Source: Chryseobacterium sp. Marseille-Q5410
GTDB lineage: Bacteria > Bacteroidota > Bacteroidia > Flavobacteriales > Weeksellaceae
Length of the DNA: 64,000 nt
Assembly (NCBI GenBank): GCA_946892665.1
Contig: CAMPOT010000001.1
Location: 2,046,001-2,110,000 of the forward strand
Direction: 5' to 3'
Part shown: piece by piece, positions 1-8,273 of the stretch
Numbering within the stretch: the first letter of the stretch is position 1
Layout: every line of letters starts with the position of its first letter
The notes under the pieces: generated by a model
What the model saw: only the letters and a program-made list of their open reading frames with translations
Told to the model about the DNA's origin: nothing
The model's database searches: none
Program-made: the position numbers and the translations under genes

Positions 1-260
1 ATTCGGTTATAGTGTGTAACTACATAACAATAAGTCTCTTGAAGTTTCCCAAGTCGATTATGAAGGCAGTTATTCCACCAGTAAATATCCTCCTCAACTA
101 TAGCATTGTTAATATTTCCGTTTTCTAGAAAATTTAAAAAAGCAGAATAATACTTAAACTGAAAACGTGGGATTTTAGGAAGTAGCTTGTTCGCAAATTT
201 CCGTTCTTCTTTAGAAGGGTATTGAAAAGATTCGGATCTTAGTATTATCTTTTTATTCAT
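1..260 (-). CDS. hypothetical protein, partial (runs off the left edge)
   Basis: An open frame begins at an ATG at 260 on the minus strand and stays open to base 1, giving at least 86 residues starting MNKKIILRSESFQYPSKEER. The visible part is basic and aromatic-rich (IYWWNNCLH near residue 60), with no signal peptide, membrane segment or motif I recognise. The C-terminus lies outside the window. It precedes other minus-strand hypothetical genes in an AT-rich accessory region, so it is probably cargo of the same island. Function unknown. Confidence 0.5.
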   Translation of the reverse strand, partial: MNKKIILRSESFQYPSKEERKFANKLLPKIPRFQFKYYSAFLNFLENGNINNAIVEEDIYWWNNCLHNRLGKLQETYCYVVTHYNR

Positions 261-426
261 TTTGTTTTTAAGAGTAGTGATTTGCCATGTCCTGAAGTAG
301 ATTTAGATTGACCATTTTGGTTAGTAATTAAGTAAATTTTCCATTTTTAAAGTTAAAGAATTGTGTTGGATTATGAAAAATCCCTAATAATCTATGGTTG
401 TACAGCAGCTACCTTCTTTGACCGGA

Positions 427-1749
427 CTAAGTTGGATATTCAATTTTATGAAAGAAAAATGAGTCTAAAAATTTCCATTGTCCACCTACTTGACCAAATA
501 CCATATTTTCACCCTTTTCATTTTGATAAATCATCCTAAGTTTTATTTCTGTCTCAAATTCTTTTTGTTCAAAATCATATTTGACAGTTATCATAACTTC
601 TGTAATTGCTGGTGCACAATCTTCAACAGAAGTAATTTCATACCTTTTTAAGTTTTTTTTATCAAAAATCTTTCTAACCCTTCCTGCTTCTTGACCGATA
701 TTTACATCATTTTTAAAATAGCATATTTGCTTCGCAATGCCTCCATAGTTTTTGGTTTCCCAATTTTTCAAGAATTGTATAGCATCTTTTTCAGGAGTAA
801 AATCTTCGTAATCGCTAAGACTTCCATTTGATGGTATGTCTTGATCAACTATTATTTCTCTTTTCTGCCAAACGTCAAGATATTTGCGCGTTTCTTTCAT
901 CTTGTCTTGGTGTTTGCTATAGTCTGTAAGAGTTTGTTTTAGTTCAGAAAGTGATTCTTTAAATGACAAATTTTTCGGTTCTATTGGTGGATTTTCTTTG
1001 TTCTTTTTTAAAGCTTTTGCCCAATCATTAATCGCAATTAATGTTAACCAACATTTAGCCGAAACAAATTTATTGGCGTAAGATATGTCTCTTCCGTGCA
1101 AAATACCGTTTCGGTAAGGTAAAAATATCTCATCTGTGTTAGAACGATTTCTGCCTTTATTGAGTATGTCTCTTAATTTTGATAAACCTGTACTATGAGC
1201 AGCAATGGAATCCCAAGTAGTCAAATCAGTTGTTTCTGTGAAAAATCCTTTGTTCTTGTCTATATCATTAACTCCTCCATCAATTATCATAAGAACGATA
1301 GGAACTGATGAATGAAATCTTTTTGCTATTGTGTCTTCATACGCAAGTCTGATGAGTTCATATCTTTTTTGAAACTCAGGAGTTCCTTTTAGTTGTCTTG
1401 ATAACCATTTCAAGTTATCAGATGTATAATAGTCTGCAAGTTTTTCTTCCGCTTCTTTTATTTCATTTTTACTTGCAAGTTCAATACACTCTAACATTAA
1501 ATCATGATTCATTGATTCGTGAGCAATCCAACCAAGGTCACTAAAATAGTGGTTGAACAAATCAGGACTTTTTGAAAGTTCATTAAACTTTTTTTCTAAA
1601 TCATCAAATCCGTCTAATGAGTTTGAAATATTCTTTGCTGTTTTACTAAACGGTGCTAGAAACGAAGCTATTTGCTTTATAGCTTTTGCTCCTTTTATAT
1701 TTTTATCAAATTCTTGGAATGAGGCGTTGTTTTCAATTTTATCATCCAT
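427..1749 (-). CDS. hypothetical protein with HEPN-like RxxxxH motif
   Basis: About 440 residues. A TTG at 1824 would extend the frame by 25 residues, but the ATG at 1749 (MDDKIENN) is the more natural start because the extension looks like read-through of the spacer. The protein is soluble and helical. Around residues 213-218 it carries RNGILH followed by GRD, which fits the R-x4-H signature of HEPN domains, common in RNases of toxin and phage-defence systems. A preceding helix with an acidic cluster (LMIIDGGVNDID) is also present. The C-terminal 130 residues resemble a small beta-rich domain of unknown family. It stands alone on the minus strand with no antitoxin-like partner visible. HEPN assignment is an inference from one motif; an Apea-like or other non-catalytic HEPN protein is equally possible. 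Confidence 0.6.
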   Translation of the reverse strand: MDDKIENNASFQEFDKNIKGAKAIKQIASFLAPFSKTAKNISNSLDGFDDLEKKFNELSKSPDLFNHYFSDLGWIAHESMNHDLMLECIELASKNEIKEAEEKLADYYTSDNLKWLSRQLKGTPEFQKRYELIRLAYEDTIAKRFHSSVPIVLMIIDGGVNDIDKNKGFFTETTDLTTWDSIAAHSTGLSKLRDILNKGRNRSNTDEIFLPYRNGILHGRDISYANKFVSAKCWLTLIAINDWAKALKKNKENPPIEPKNLSFKESLSELKQTLTDYSKHQDKMKETRKYLDVWQKREIIVDQDIPSNGSLSDYEDFTPEKDAIQFLKNWETKNYGGIAKQICYFKNDVNIGQEAGRVRKIFDKKNLKRYEITSVEDCAPAITEVMITVKYDFEQKEFETEIKLRMIYQNEKGENMVFGQVGGQWKFLDSFFFHKIEYPT

Positions 1750-1908
1750 TTTGTCTTGGGAAAGTTTCGAGAGTAATTTCGTACAAAGAAAAAGTATTTG
1801 CGTAGGCGGGCTAAATGTAGACAAATCCCATTAGTTATTAGGGCAATCCAGCCTGCAAGCAGCCCAACACTTTTTCAACAAAAGTAAATTACAAAAAAAT
1901 ATAGATTT

Positions 1909-1967
1909 GAAAAGCTGGTGCGACTAAAGGATTCGGGAGTCCTATTAGTCCTTAACCCGGCTTTTTC
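1909..1967. repeat. imperfect inverted repeat in a spacer
   Basis: Outer arms GAAAAGC (1909-1915) and GCTTTTTC (1960-1967) enclose inner arms GACTAA and TTAGTC plus AGGA/TCCT, with a loop near TTCGGGAG. Read on the minus strand it lies just after the stop of the gene ending at 1981 and is followed by a T-rich stretch, so it may act as a terminator. I do not see an insertion-sequence end or attC consensus in it. Confidence 0.4.
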
Positions 1968-1980
1968 AAATAATCCGCAG

Positions 1981-2715
1981 TTATATTTTGAGAATTTTCC
2001 TCCCATTTCTTATTAAGTCATCATAGTTTTTTATAACTGTTACTTTGCTTGCATTTAAAATATTAATTGAGTTTTGTAACCTTTGTGGATTAGAAGCTCT
2101 CCATTCTCTTGGAACCGACTGCATAAGGTTTCCATCAGGAAAAGTTAATTCACTCAAATTACGATTAAATATTTGAATGCTCTTTACAAGTCTCTTTTTC
2201 AATTTTTCCAACTCTGGATTCAAAAACTCATAATTCGGATTATCGCTAATCTTAATATCAAAATCAAAAAACCTGAATGCAACATCTCTATTAAATCCAT
2301 AACTAAAATTTTGTTCCCGCAACCAAGCGATTTCTTGCTCGGTCGGCAGTAATTCATTTCGAATTTCATTGAATAGTTTTGAATCTAACTCTCTAGATTG
2401 TTCATCATAAATTTCTCGTGTATCGGGCAGTCCAATGGTCTCAATATTTACTCCTTCAAAAGAATTTATTATCTCTTTTTTCCTTCTTTTAGGTTTGAAA
2501 ATTAAGAATAATATTAAAGCTATTAATGCAATTGAAGCAATTTTCCAAAGTTCAAATTTATTCTCCCAAAAGGATTTAAAAGTTTCTTTGAACGATTCTT
2601 TGTTGATTTTTGAAATTATCAAATTATATAAAAAAATCAAAAATGCAATTATTCCCGTTGAAATTACTTTGCTCAAAACAGGGTCTTTCCAAATTTGAAT
2701 TAATTTATTTTTCAT
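1981..2715 (-). CDS. hypothetical membrane protein, two N-terminal helices
   Basis: 244 residues from an ATG at 2715. Two hydrophobic segments lie near residues 17-34 (STGIIAFLIFLYNLII) and 58-73 (IASIALIALILFLIF), the second followed by the basic stop-transfer run KPKRRKK. The remaining 170 residues should be cytosolic and are charged and mostly helical, with no recognised motif. It is transcribed in the same direction as its neighbours in the accessory region and separated from them by structured spacers. Function unknown; probably island cargo. Confidence 0.6.
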   Translation of the reverse strand: MKNKLIQIWKDPVLSKVISTGIIAFLIFLYNLIISKINKESFKETFKSFWENKFELWKIASIALIALILFLIFKPKRRKKEIINSFEGVNIETIGLPDTREIYDEQSRELDSKLFNEIRNELLPTEQEIAWLREQNFSYGFNRDVAFRFFDFDIKISDNPNYEFLNPELEKLKKRLVKSIQIFNRNLSELTFPDGNLMQSVPREWRASNPQRLQNSINILNASKVTVIKNYDDLIRNGRKILKI

Positions 2716-3058
2716 CTAAAACGTCGGTTTGTAAATAATTGCGGACAACATTTGGCTTACGTATTGAATCAAAATTCTCTTTAATTGCATAAAACGAATT
2801 TTTCATAAAATTTAATTAAATAATATTCCTTAGTTACATGAAAAAGAGTTAGGTTTTGCACCATTAATACCATTATTGCTATACTTTTGCCATTCGTTAC
2901 ATTCAAAGATGCTTTCTTTATCAATAAAAACTGAAATAATCTCGCTTTAACTTAAAACAAAGTGTTTTGCTCTATTAAGTTTGTTGCAACGACATCTGCT
3001 TCATAATTCGGAAAAGCAAAATCCTCTAAACTTACATTCGTGCTTAACAAATATAAAC

Positions 3059-3087
3059 AAAAAGAATGAGGACTTTCATCCTCATTC
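3059..3087 (-). terminator. terminator-like hairpin
   Basis: A perfect 9-bp stem, GAATGAGGA (3064-3072) with TCCTCATTC (3079-3087), has a 6-nt loop. On the minus strand it is followed by TTTTTGTTT, which suits an intrinsic terminator for transcripts coming from the mob operon, about 380 nt upstream. Confidence 0.5.
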
Positions 3088-3206
3088 CCTTCGTAGTCTT
3101 TGGTTTACCAGTACCTCAATGTTATGTAAAGATAATAAATATTGTTCACAATACATATTTATAAGTACAAAAGCGAAACATCTCCTACTGAAAAAAGTTT
3201 GTTACT

Positions 3207-3235
3207 CAATTGTGAATGCATTGCGAGCACAATGG
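3207..3235. repeat. palindromic repeat, degenerate copy
   Basis: The 20-nt block CTCAATTGTGAATGCATTGC matches the block at 3349-3368 in 18 of 20 positions. Its outer arms CAATTGTG and CACAATGG still pair with one mismatch, but the inner part is no longer symmetrical. Confidence 0.5.
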
Positions 3236-3349
3236 AAATATGCCTTTTCAATTGACGGAAAGTCCAGTTTTTTTACTAGTTGCGGCAATATAAAATCCTC
3301 TTTACTTCTGACTATCAATTCTTAATAATAGTTTGAACTGCGACCAACT

Positions 3350-3378
3350 CAATTGCGAATGCAGTGCATTCGCAATTG
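3350..3378. repeat. perfect 14-bp palindromic repeat
   Basis: CAATTGCGAATGCA (3350-3363) and TGCATTCGCAATTG (3365-3378) are exact reverse complements around one G. There is no T-run on either side, so it is not a standard terminator. It is the better-preserved partner of the repeat at 3207. Confidence 0.75.
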
Positions 3379-3466
3379 GAATAGTCCGGTAAAATTGGCG
3401 AAACAACTTAATCTGTCATTTGGAAAATCAAACAGTCTATCATTGTAAAATCAGCACATCCAAAAA

Positions 3467-4021
3467 TCACCTACTCTCAAACCCCTTCTTAAACTTCATA
3501 AACTCTCTCCCCTGTTTTGGATAAGCCTTCATCCATTTGTTCATCATATCGGTATTGTACTGCAGTTGCTGAAAATCTTTCACTTTGTAAATCGACCGAC
3601 CATCATTCCTTATTTCCTCCAGAATCTGCTGCCGGATTTCGGTTTTGGTGCGGATGCTTTCTGAGAACCATTTTTTTGATAATGAACCGGCAGCAACAAT
3701 TATCAGTAACGCTAAAGCCAACATAATCGAGGAATAATATTTCCGAAAATCTCTCCTGTTGAGTTGATCTTTCAGACCATCAACCGAGGCTTGCGTTTCA
3801 GGGGAATGCACTAAATAAACCTTCTTAGGAATTTCGTCCGCTATTTGTTTGATATGGGTTTCCACTTGTTTGAGTTCGGTCAATAATCCGTTCATAACCG
3901 TTATGTATTCCGTTTGTTTTTTGACAAATTCTTGGATGCTTGAAGCGTTTTTCTCATTAGATTGAATTACTTTTTCCAGTAATTCAAATCCATCTTTCTG
4001 TGGGGTATTTTGATTTTCCAT
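3467..4021 (-). CDS. membrane-anchored mobilisation accessory protein
   Basis: 184 residues from an ATG at 4021, one base after the relaxase stop, so it is the last gene of the mob operon. Residues 1-80 are a polar helical, probably coiled-coil segment (EKVIQSNEKNASSIQEFVKKQ). One membrane helix lies at about 100-117 (SIMLALALLIIVAAG), and a basic tail ends GREFMKFKKGFESR. Small proteins with this coiled coil plus single helix follow relaxases in many Bacteroidota mobilisable elements. A role at the membrane, linking the relaxosome to a host conjugation machine, is inference. No enzymatic motif is visible. Confidence 0.65.
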   Translation of the reverse strand: MENQNTPQKDGFELLEKVIQSNEKNASSIQEFVKKQTEYITVMNGLLTELKQVETHIKQIADEIPKKVYLVHSPETQASVDGLKDQLNRRDFRKYYSSIMLALALLIIVAAGSLSKKWFSESIRTKTEIRQQILEEIRNDGRSIYKVKDFQQLQYNTDMMNKWMKAYPKQGREFMKFKKGFESR

Positions 4022-4022
4022 T

Positions 4023-4940
4023 TTATCTGAATTTTCTTTTTTTCTTTTTTAATAATTCGTCGTCGGGTGCTGCTGTATAGGTGGGTTTCATAAACTCTTC
4101 TATCGTATTTTCAATCTGTTTTAATGCAGATGGTGATTTCTTCGATTCGACATTTTGAAACTGACTGGTTGAAGTTGAAGTTGGACTAAAACTTCGTGCC
4201 TTTTCAAAGTTTTCTGCAAGTTTCAGTTTGATGTCCTTTATCTTGAGTTTGTTCGTGATTTCGGAAAGCGTGTATCCAGGTTTGTACTGGCGTTCGGTTT
4301 GATGGTTGATGTCCTCAAACCTCACAATCCGCATTCCCGAAATTCCGTCTTTCACATTGTTCGAAAGCGTCACACGGAAACCGAGTTTTCTCATATATTC
4401 AAGAAGTTCTTCAAAGTTTTTGGAAATTTTCAGGCAGGAATTTAGGGCATTCAGCATCTGCTGTTTCTTTTCTATCCCTACTTCTATATCGGTTTTAAGA
4501 TTCAGTTCCTTGCAGACTTCGCGAACCGCTTTTCCAAAATTCTCTCCGACCTTGTGTGCTTTGATGGTATTGATTCCTTCTGTATTTACTCTGTTCACGA
4601 TGAAATGAATATGCTTTTGCTTTGTGGATGAATGAATATCCAATACCATCTGATTGTCATTCGTCACACCGATTTTCTTCAGCGCTTTTAAAGCGATTTC
4701 GGTCAGCTGTTCGTTGGTGAGTTTGTCACCAATGGATTTCTCAGGAGAAATATATCCGGTTAAGGCCCAGTTCTTGACATTTTTATTTCGGTCGGCTACG
4801 GATTTCATTTCCTTAAATTGAAGTGCTGGATCCCGACTCATCAGGTTATTCTGATATACCCGTTCTGCAGTTCCTTTGTCATTGCCGTTATATTCAATGG
4901 CAATTTTGGTGATTCGTCTGGTGGTGGCACTGTTATTCAT
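4023..4940 (-). CDS. relaxase / mobilisation nuclease (MobB type)
   Basis: 305 residues from an ATG at 4940, overlapping the end of the mobC-like gene by 8 bp. The metal-binding histidine motif is clear: KHIHFIVNRV around residue 110, which is motif III of PF03432-type relaxases. N-terminal EYNGNDKGTAERVYQNN is where the nicking tyrosine is expected. After the roughly 190-residue nuclease domain there is a region (GFRVTLSNNVKDGISGMRI) common to Bacteroidota relaxases, and the protein ends in a basic KKKKRKFR tail. It should cut one strand at oriT and lead transfer when a helper conjugation system is present. No coupling protein or type IV secretion genes are visible, so the element is mobilisable rather than self-transmissible on this evidence. 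Confidence 0.88.
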   Translation of the reverse strand: MNNSATTRRITKIAIEYNGNDKGTAERVYQNNLMSRDPALQFKEMKSVADRNKNVKNWALTGYISPEKSIGDKLTNEQLTEIALKALKKIGVTNDNQMVLDIHSSTKQKHIHFIVNRVNTEGINTIKAHKVGENFGKAVREVCKELNLKTDIEVGIEKKQQMLNALNSCLKISKNFEELLEYMRKLGFRVTLSNNVKDGISGMRIVRFEDINHQTERQYKPGYTLSEITNKLKIKDIKLKLAENFEKARSFSPTSTSTSQFQNVESKKSPSALKQIENTIEEFMKPTYTAAPDDELLKKKKRKFR

Positions 4941-5415
4941 CGGAAGTTTGATGTTCGTTTTCTTCAGAGTTTTGCCTGTTCATTTTCTCGTAGAGATATC
5001 GGTAAATCAAATCCGTAACTTCTTCAATTTTCCGCAGGACTACTTTCGTATGATCCAGTTTTGAAAACTCACGATGCCGGAGTAGATTTTTGATTCTGAT
5101 GAAATTGTTTCCATATTCAAGCAATAAATTGTCGGTTGCAAATTCCTTGATTTTAAGTTCGGTTTCGGTCAAAATTAAGCGGACATATTTTGAAATTCTC
5201 AGATTGTTTAGCGCGGCTTTTTTTTCAATTTCCAGGAACTCTTTCTCCGTTAATCTTGTCGAGATGGTTCGGATAAGTTGGCTCGAGGTTTTCTTTTTCA
5301 GACCACCTATTCTGCCGATGGTCTGAAAGTATTTTTTTCTTCTTTCCAAAGCAGATTTCTGTTCCTCTTGTTTTGTGATTTGAAGGATGAAATCTTCCCA
5401 CTGGTCTTTTTCCAT
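4933..5415 (-). CDS. MobC-like relaxosome protein
   Basis: 160 residues from an ATG at 5415. The middle (RTISTRLTEKEFLEIEKKAA then NNLRISKYVRLIL) is a ribbon-helix-helix unit of the MobC/MbpA type, which binds oriT and helps the relaxase open the DNA. The following helical part (NNFIRIKNLLRHREFSK) matches the MobC domain. The N-terminus is charged and contains GRIGGLKKK, and the C-terminus is acidic. It is translationally coupled to the relaxase by an 8-bp overlap. The spacer directly upstream contains a strong inverted repeat that would suit its binding site. Confidence 0.85.
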   Translation of the reverse strand: MEKDQWEDFILQITKQEEQKSALERRKKYFQTIGRIGGLKKKTSSQLIRTISTRLTEKEFLEIEKKAALNNLRISKYVRLILTETELKIKEFATDNLLLEYGNNFIRIKNLLRHREFSKLDHTKVVLRKIEEVTDLIYRYLYEKMNRQNSEENEHQTSDE

Positions 5416-5523
5416 TTTGTGTTGTTTAATTTTTTTTGTGTTAAATGTTGTTGTGTTGTTATTTTATACTTCAGCGATTTTAAAAACGTTTTCGACGACA
5501 GGAGAAAACCAAAAAGATCCAAT

Positions 5524-5555
5524 TTTACAGTAAGTGGCGTAGCGCTTATTGTAAA
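5524..5555. other. candidate origin of transfer (oriT) inverted repeat
   Basis: Arms TTTACAGTAAGTG (5524-5536) and CGCTTATTGTAAA (5543-5555) pair along all 13 positions with two G-T pairs, around the 6-nt loop GCGTAG. The repeat lies in the only real gap of the mob region, 5' of mobC and just past the primase stop at 5578. There is no T-run, which argues against a terminator. A stem next to mobC/relaxase genes is the usual oriT arrangement. The nick site cannot be placed by eye. Confidence 0.5.
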
Positions 5556-5577
5556 CATTGGGTACTTTTTGCACTAA

Positions 5578-6489
5578 CTATCTGCCGATTTTACGTGCAT
5601 TGATTTTATGCAGGTCTTCAATTTCTCTACCTGGGTTTATTTTACGCATGCTTCCAACTGTTAGAAATTCGCTCAGGTCTTTGTGATTTCGGTACAGAAT
5701 GCGGCAGTCTTCGGCTTCGGGAAATCTTCTGTTTAATATTTCAGTGACTTCATCTCCGGTTCGGTCATTGTCCAAATAGAGTTCAATATTGGGGTAAGTT
5801 TTGACCATATCTGTCGCCCGGTTGATCATCGAAACAGAGTTTAGAATCAGGTAATCTGATGGTGATTTTTCAAGATGCTTTTCCAGAATTTTGAATGAAA
5901 GATAATCGGTGAATCCTTCAAAAATTCTCAAAGTTTTCGAGTTGTTTTCAATGGTGGTAATGTCTTTTTTACCAAGACAGATTTTGATGTGAGGGTTACG
6001 GATTTCGTATCCTCCGGAATCGTTTCTGAATCCAATTCCAAAATAATTTCGTCCATTCAGTTCGTAATGGATTTCCTTCAATTCCGAGATTTGCGATTCG
6101 AGTTTTCTGCTTTTCAGATATTGAATTAGCGAAGGATGATCCATTGCTTTTACTTCCAGAATTTGATTGTTGGATTTTGGTGATTGGTTCACATCTTTTT
6201 CAAATTTTTGAATAGGTTTTGAATAATCAAACCGCTCCAGATATTCGAGTGCTTCGGAAACGCTGCACCGTTTGATGGCCTGAACAATCGAAACATTATC
6301 GTATTTCTTTCCGGTCCCGAAATCGAAAGCGGTATTTTTGTTGTAATCTACCGAAAGACTTGGCGTTCTTTCCTCACGGTCAAGGGCATAGTAGAAAGCA
6401 GTTCTGTGGTTTTCTTTGCTTGGGAAAAGAGAAAAACTTTCAAGGATTTCTCTGATGCTGATGTTGTCGTTGGCTTGCTGACAGTTCAT
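5578..6489 (-). CDS. Toprim-domain primase-like protein
   Basis: 303 residues from an ATG at 6489. The N-terminus (FYYALDREERTPSLSVDYNKNTAFDFGTG) has the fold signature of the DnaG/CHC2 zinc-binding region but lacks the cysteines. The C-terminal half is a Toprim domain with its catalytic glutamate in RIFEGFTDYLSF and the DxD motif in ELYLDNDRTGDE. Such short primase-like proteins are common in Bacteroidota mobilisable and integrative elements and probably make primers or start element replication after transfer. It lies between the VapE-like gene and the mob genes on the same strand. Confidence 0.82.
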   Translation of the reverse strand: MNCQQANDNISIREILESFSLFPSKENHRTAFYYALDREERTPSLSVDYNKNTAFDFGTGKKYDNVSIVQAIKRCSVSEALEYLERFDYSKPIQKFEKDVNQSPKSNNQILEVKAMDHPSLIQYLKSRKLESQISELKEIHYELNGRNYFGIGFRNDSGGYEIRNPHIKICLGKKDITTIENNSKTLRIFEGFTDYLSFKILEKHLEKSPSDYLILNSVSMINRATDMVKTYPNIELYLDNDRTGDEVTEILNRRFPEAEDCRILYRNHKDLSEFLTVGSMRKINPGREIEDLHKINARKIGR

Positions 6490-6544
6490 AATGTTGTGTT
6501 TTTGTATTTTGATTTAATTCTATAGAGTTTTTTTCATTTTTGGC

Positions 6545-6731
6545 TACCTACTTACCTAAGCCTTTGTTCAAAGTAGTTTGAAGGCATTTACTTCCTTACC
6601 TTTGGTTACCATCCTACCTTCTTTCTTTTTAAATATTATGTTTAGGTAATTAGGTAAGAAGAAATAATAGATACCTACCTTATATAAATGCTTTATTAAT
6701 GGGTATTTGAGGCTGTTTTAGGTAACAGGTA
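6545..6731. repeat. cluster of TACCT/AGGTA repeats, possible origin or operator
   Basis: Ten copies of the pentamer occur in 187 bp, at 6545, 6553, 6597, 6615, 6644, 6652, 6672, 6676, 6720 and 6727 in both orientations. Several are extended to TTAGGTAA(G), including a tandem pair at 6643-6657. The cluster fills the gap between the VapE-like and primase-like genes, the normal place for a replication origin or for an element regulator's operator. Confidence 0.5.
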
Positions 6732-6762
6732 AGAGGATATGAGATTTCTAAATTTTTTATGT

Positions 6763-7917
6763 TTATTCCGTTTTTCTTCGGATGAGATAGCCGTAAACTT
6801 GCCGTTTAGGATGTTTAATTCTCTCATATTTCAAGCCGGTAAGTGCTTTTCCGATTCTGATAATGTTCAGACGAACACCGAGTGCGTTATTCATCGCGAG
6901 CATAATGTCGGAAGGCGTCAGAAATTCGCTTTGCAGTTCCGATTTTTCAAAATGAGTCAGAATGATTTCCTGTTCGAGCGTCACTTGCTTGAACCGGTCA
7001 TTACGTTTTTCGTTCTCCAAAATATCTTCCGCCGTGAGTTCGGGATTGTAATTTTTTCTTTCAAAAGCATTATAGTATGCTTGAGCCCAAACTTTTTCAA
7101 TATCAATTTCCCTGGAATAGTTGAAGTCGATACTTAACACTTCAAAAATCTGCCACCGCACACTTCCGGTTTCATCGGTTAGAAAATCGAAACGGTTCGT
7201 GGATCCACAGAACGAAGCTGTTCGGTGCATCAGCGAAGATTTTCGGTCATAAGGCAGTCTTGCATTGACGGTATTTTTTGAAATGAAGGATTTCAGAATA
7301 TTGACATCAGTTTTCGACATCACCGAAAGCTCATCGATATTGACCAACATGTTTTTGCAGAGGGCTATCAGTCCGTCTTTGTCCACACCGATATCTTCAA
7401 TGAAATATTTTTCTAAACTTGCCGGAATAAGGAATCTTAAGAAAGTGGTTTTTCCACTATTCTGCTCGGTGTTGTACAAAACCAAACACTGCTTGTTGAT
7501 ATAGCCAGTCTTTAATGCACAGAGAACTGTTCTGGTAATCCACTTTTCAAAATGTTTCTGAAAGAAAATGTCATCCGTGGTTTTGACGAAACTGCTCAGT
7601 TTTTTGATATGATCCTCGCCGTCCCATTTCGGAAGATTTTCAAAATATTCCTGCAACGGATTGTATCTCAAAATCAAATGACTTCGCATCAGGATTTCCA
7701 GTTTGCCAAGCGTGATATTGATTCCTGACTGAATCAGTTCGATGTACAGGGAATTGAGATTCAGTTCTGTCCAGTCCGTATTTTCCGTTCTGATTTCGAA
7801 TTCGAGCGCAATCTCGTTGTACCGGATTTGGTATTTTTTACCGATATATCGGATGATTCGGTCGTAAATAGTCGTGGAATTAGAACTGGATTTGTACAGG
7901 TCGCTGTTGTTTTTCAT
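6763..7917 (-). CDS. VapE/VirE-family P-loop protein (replication type)
   Basis: 384 residues from the ATG at 7917; a GTG at 7935 would add six residues and overlap the upstream gene. Family marks are LPKWDGEDHI near residue 100, a Walker A-like GKTTFL at about 155 (NTEQNSGKTTF), NIDELS as the Walker B-like strand and STNRFDFL with ETGSVRWQIFEV near residue 250. Proteins of the virulence-associated E family act as primase/helicase partners in satellites and mobilisable islands. The C-terminal 80 residues (LTPSDIMLAMNNALGVRL) look like a winged-helix region. With the HTH and Toprim genes it forms the element's probable replication module. Confidence 0.82.
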   Translation of the reverse strand: MKNNSDLYKSSSNSTTIYDRIIRYIGKKYQIRYNEIALEFEIRTENTDWTELNLNSLYIELIQSGINITLGKLEILMRSHLILRYNPLQEYFENLPKWDGEDHIKKLSSFVKTTDDIFFQKHFEKWITRTVLCALKTGYINKQCLVLYNTEQNSGKTTFLRFLIPASLEKYFIEDIGVDKDGLIALCKNMLVNIDELSVMSKTDVNILKSFISKNTVNARLPYDRKSSLMHRTASFCGSTNRFDFLTDETGSVRWQIFEVLSIDFNYSREIDIEKVWAQAYYNAFERKNYNPELTAEDILENEKRNDRFKQVTLEQEIILTHFEKSELQSEFLTPSDIMLAMNNALGVRLNIIRIGKALTGLKYERIKHPKRQVYGYLIRRKTE

Positions 7918-7922
7918 ACCAG

Positions 7923-8273
7923 TTATTTTTTCCACTTTTCAACAATCTCGTTTTCGAAATCATCGTAATCAGAATTTTCATCAATGTTTTCGTCTTCAGT
8001 CGAATTTGACAGAAGATAGGCTTCCAAATCTTCCTTTCGGAAGTATAGTTTCTTTTGGCCTTTCTTCTTAAAGGCTTTCAGTTTTCCGTGAAATTTCAAC
8101 TGATATAAGTAATCAGGATCGAGGTTTAGAAAAAGTGCGGCTTCTTCTTTAGAATAAATTGTCTTTGCACTCAGCGCTAACAACTGTAAAACTTTTGTGG
8201 TAAATTCCTTTTGCGAATCTACCAGCACGGAAACTTGGGTTTCCAATAAATGTAATCTTTCTTGGTCTTTCAT
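7923..8273 (-). CDS. helix-turn-helix protein, excisionase-like
   Basis: 116 residues from an ATG at 8273; a TTG at 8297 would extend it, with nothing else to favour it. After a helical N-terminus (HLLETQVSVLVDSQKEF) comes a MerR/excisionase-type winged helix: YSKEEAALFLNLDPDYLYQLK, then a wing ending LYFRKEDLEAYL. The C-terminus is acidic. Proteins of this kind open the replication or excision operons of Bacteroidota mobile elements, acting as excision factor or repressor. It is five bases upstream of the VapE-like start, so the two are co-transcribed. Confidence 0.75.
   Translation of the reverse strand: MKDQERLHLLETQVSVLVDSQKEFTTKVLQLLALSAKTIYSKEEAALFLNLDPDYLYQLKFHGKLKAFKKKGQKKLYFRKEDLEAYLLSNSTEDENIDENSDYDDFENEIVEKWKK

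Larger units (their letters stand above)
2716..3466. other. 751-bp spacer without a convincing gene
   Basis: No frame in this stretch has protein-like composition. The longest plus-strand frame (2981-3325) runs through palindromes and has no family features. What the spacer does hold is a minus-strand terminator-like hairpin at 3064-3087 and two related palindromic repeats at 3207-3235 and 3350-3378. It lies downstream of the mob operon, so part of it may be that operon's 3' untranslated region. Confidence 0.5.

Noticed and set aside
1800..1980. possible integron attC site (GTTGGGC on the minus strand)
   Set aside because: No matching RYYYAAC partner lies at the needed distance in either orientation, and no integron integrase is seen.
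2981..3325. 114-residue plus-strand frame in the spacer
   Set aside because: It crosses a terminator hairpin and a palindromic repeat, has no protein-like pattern and no known motif.
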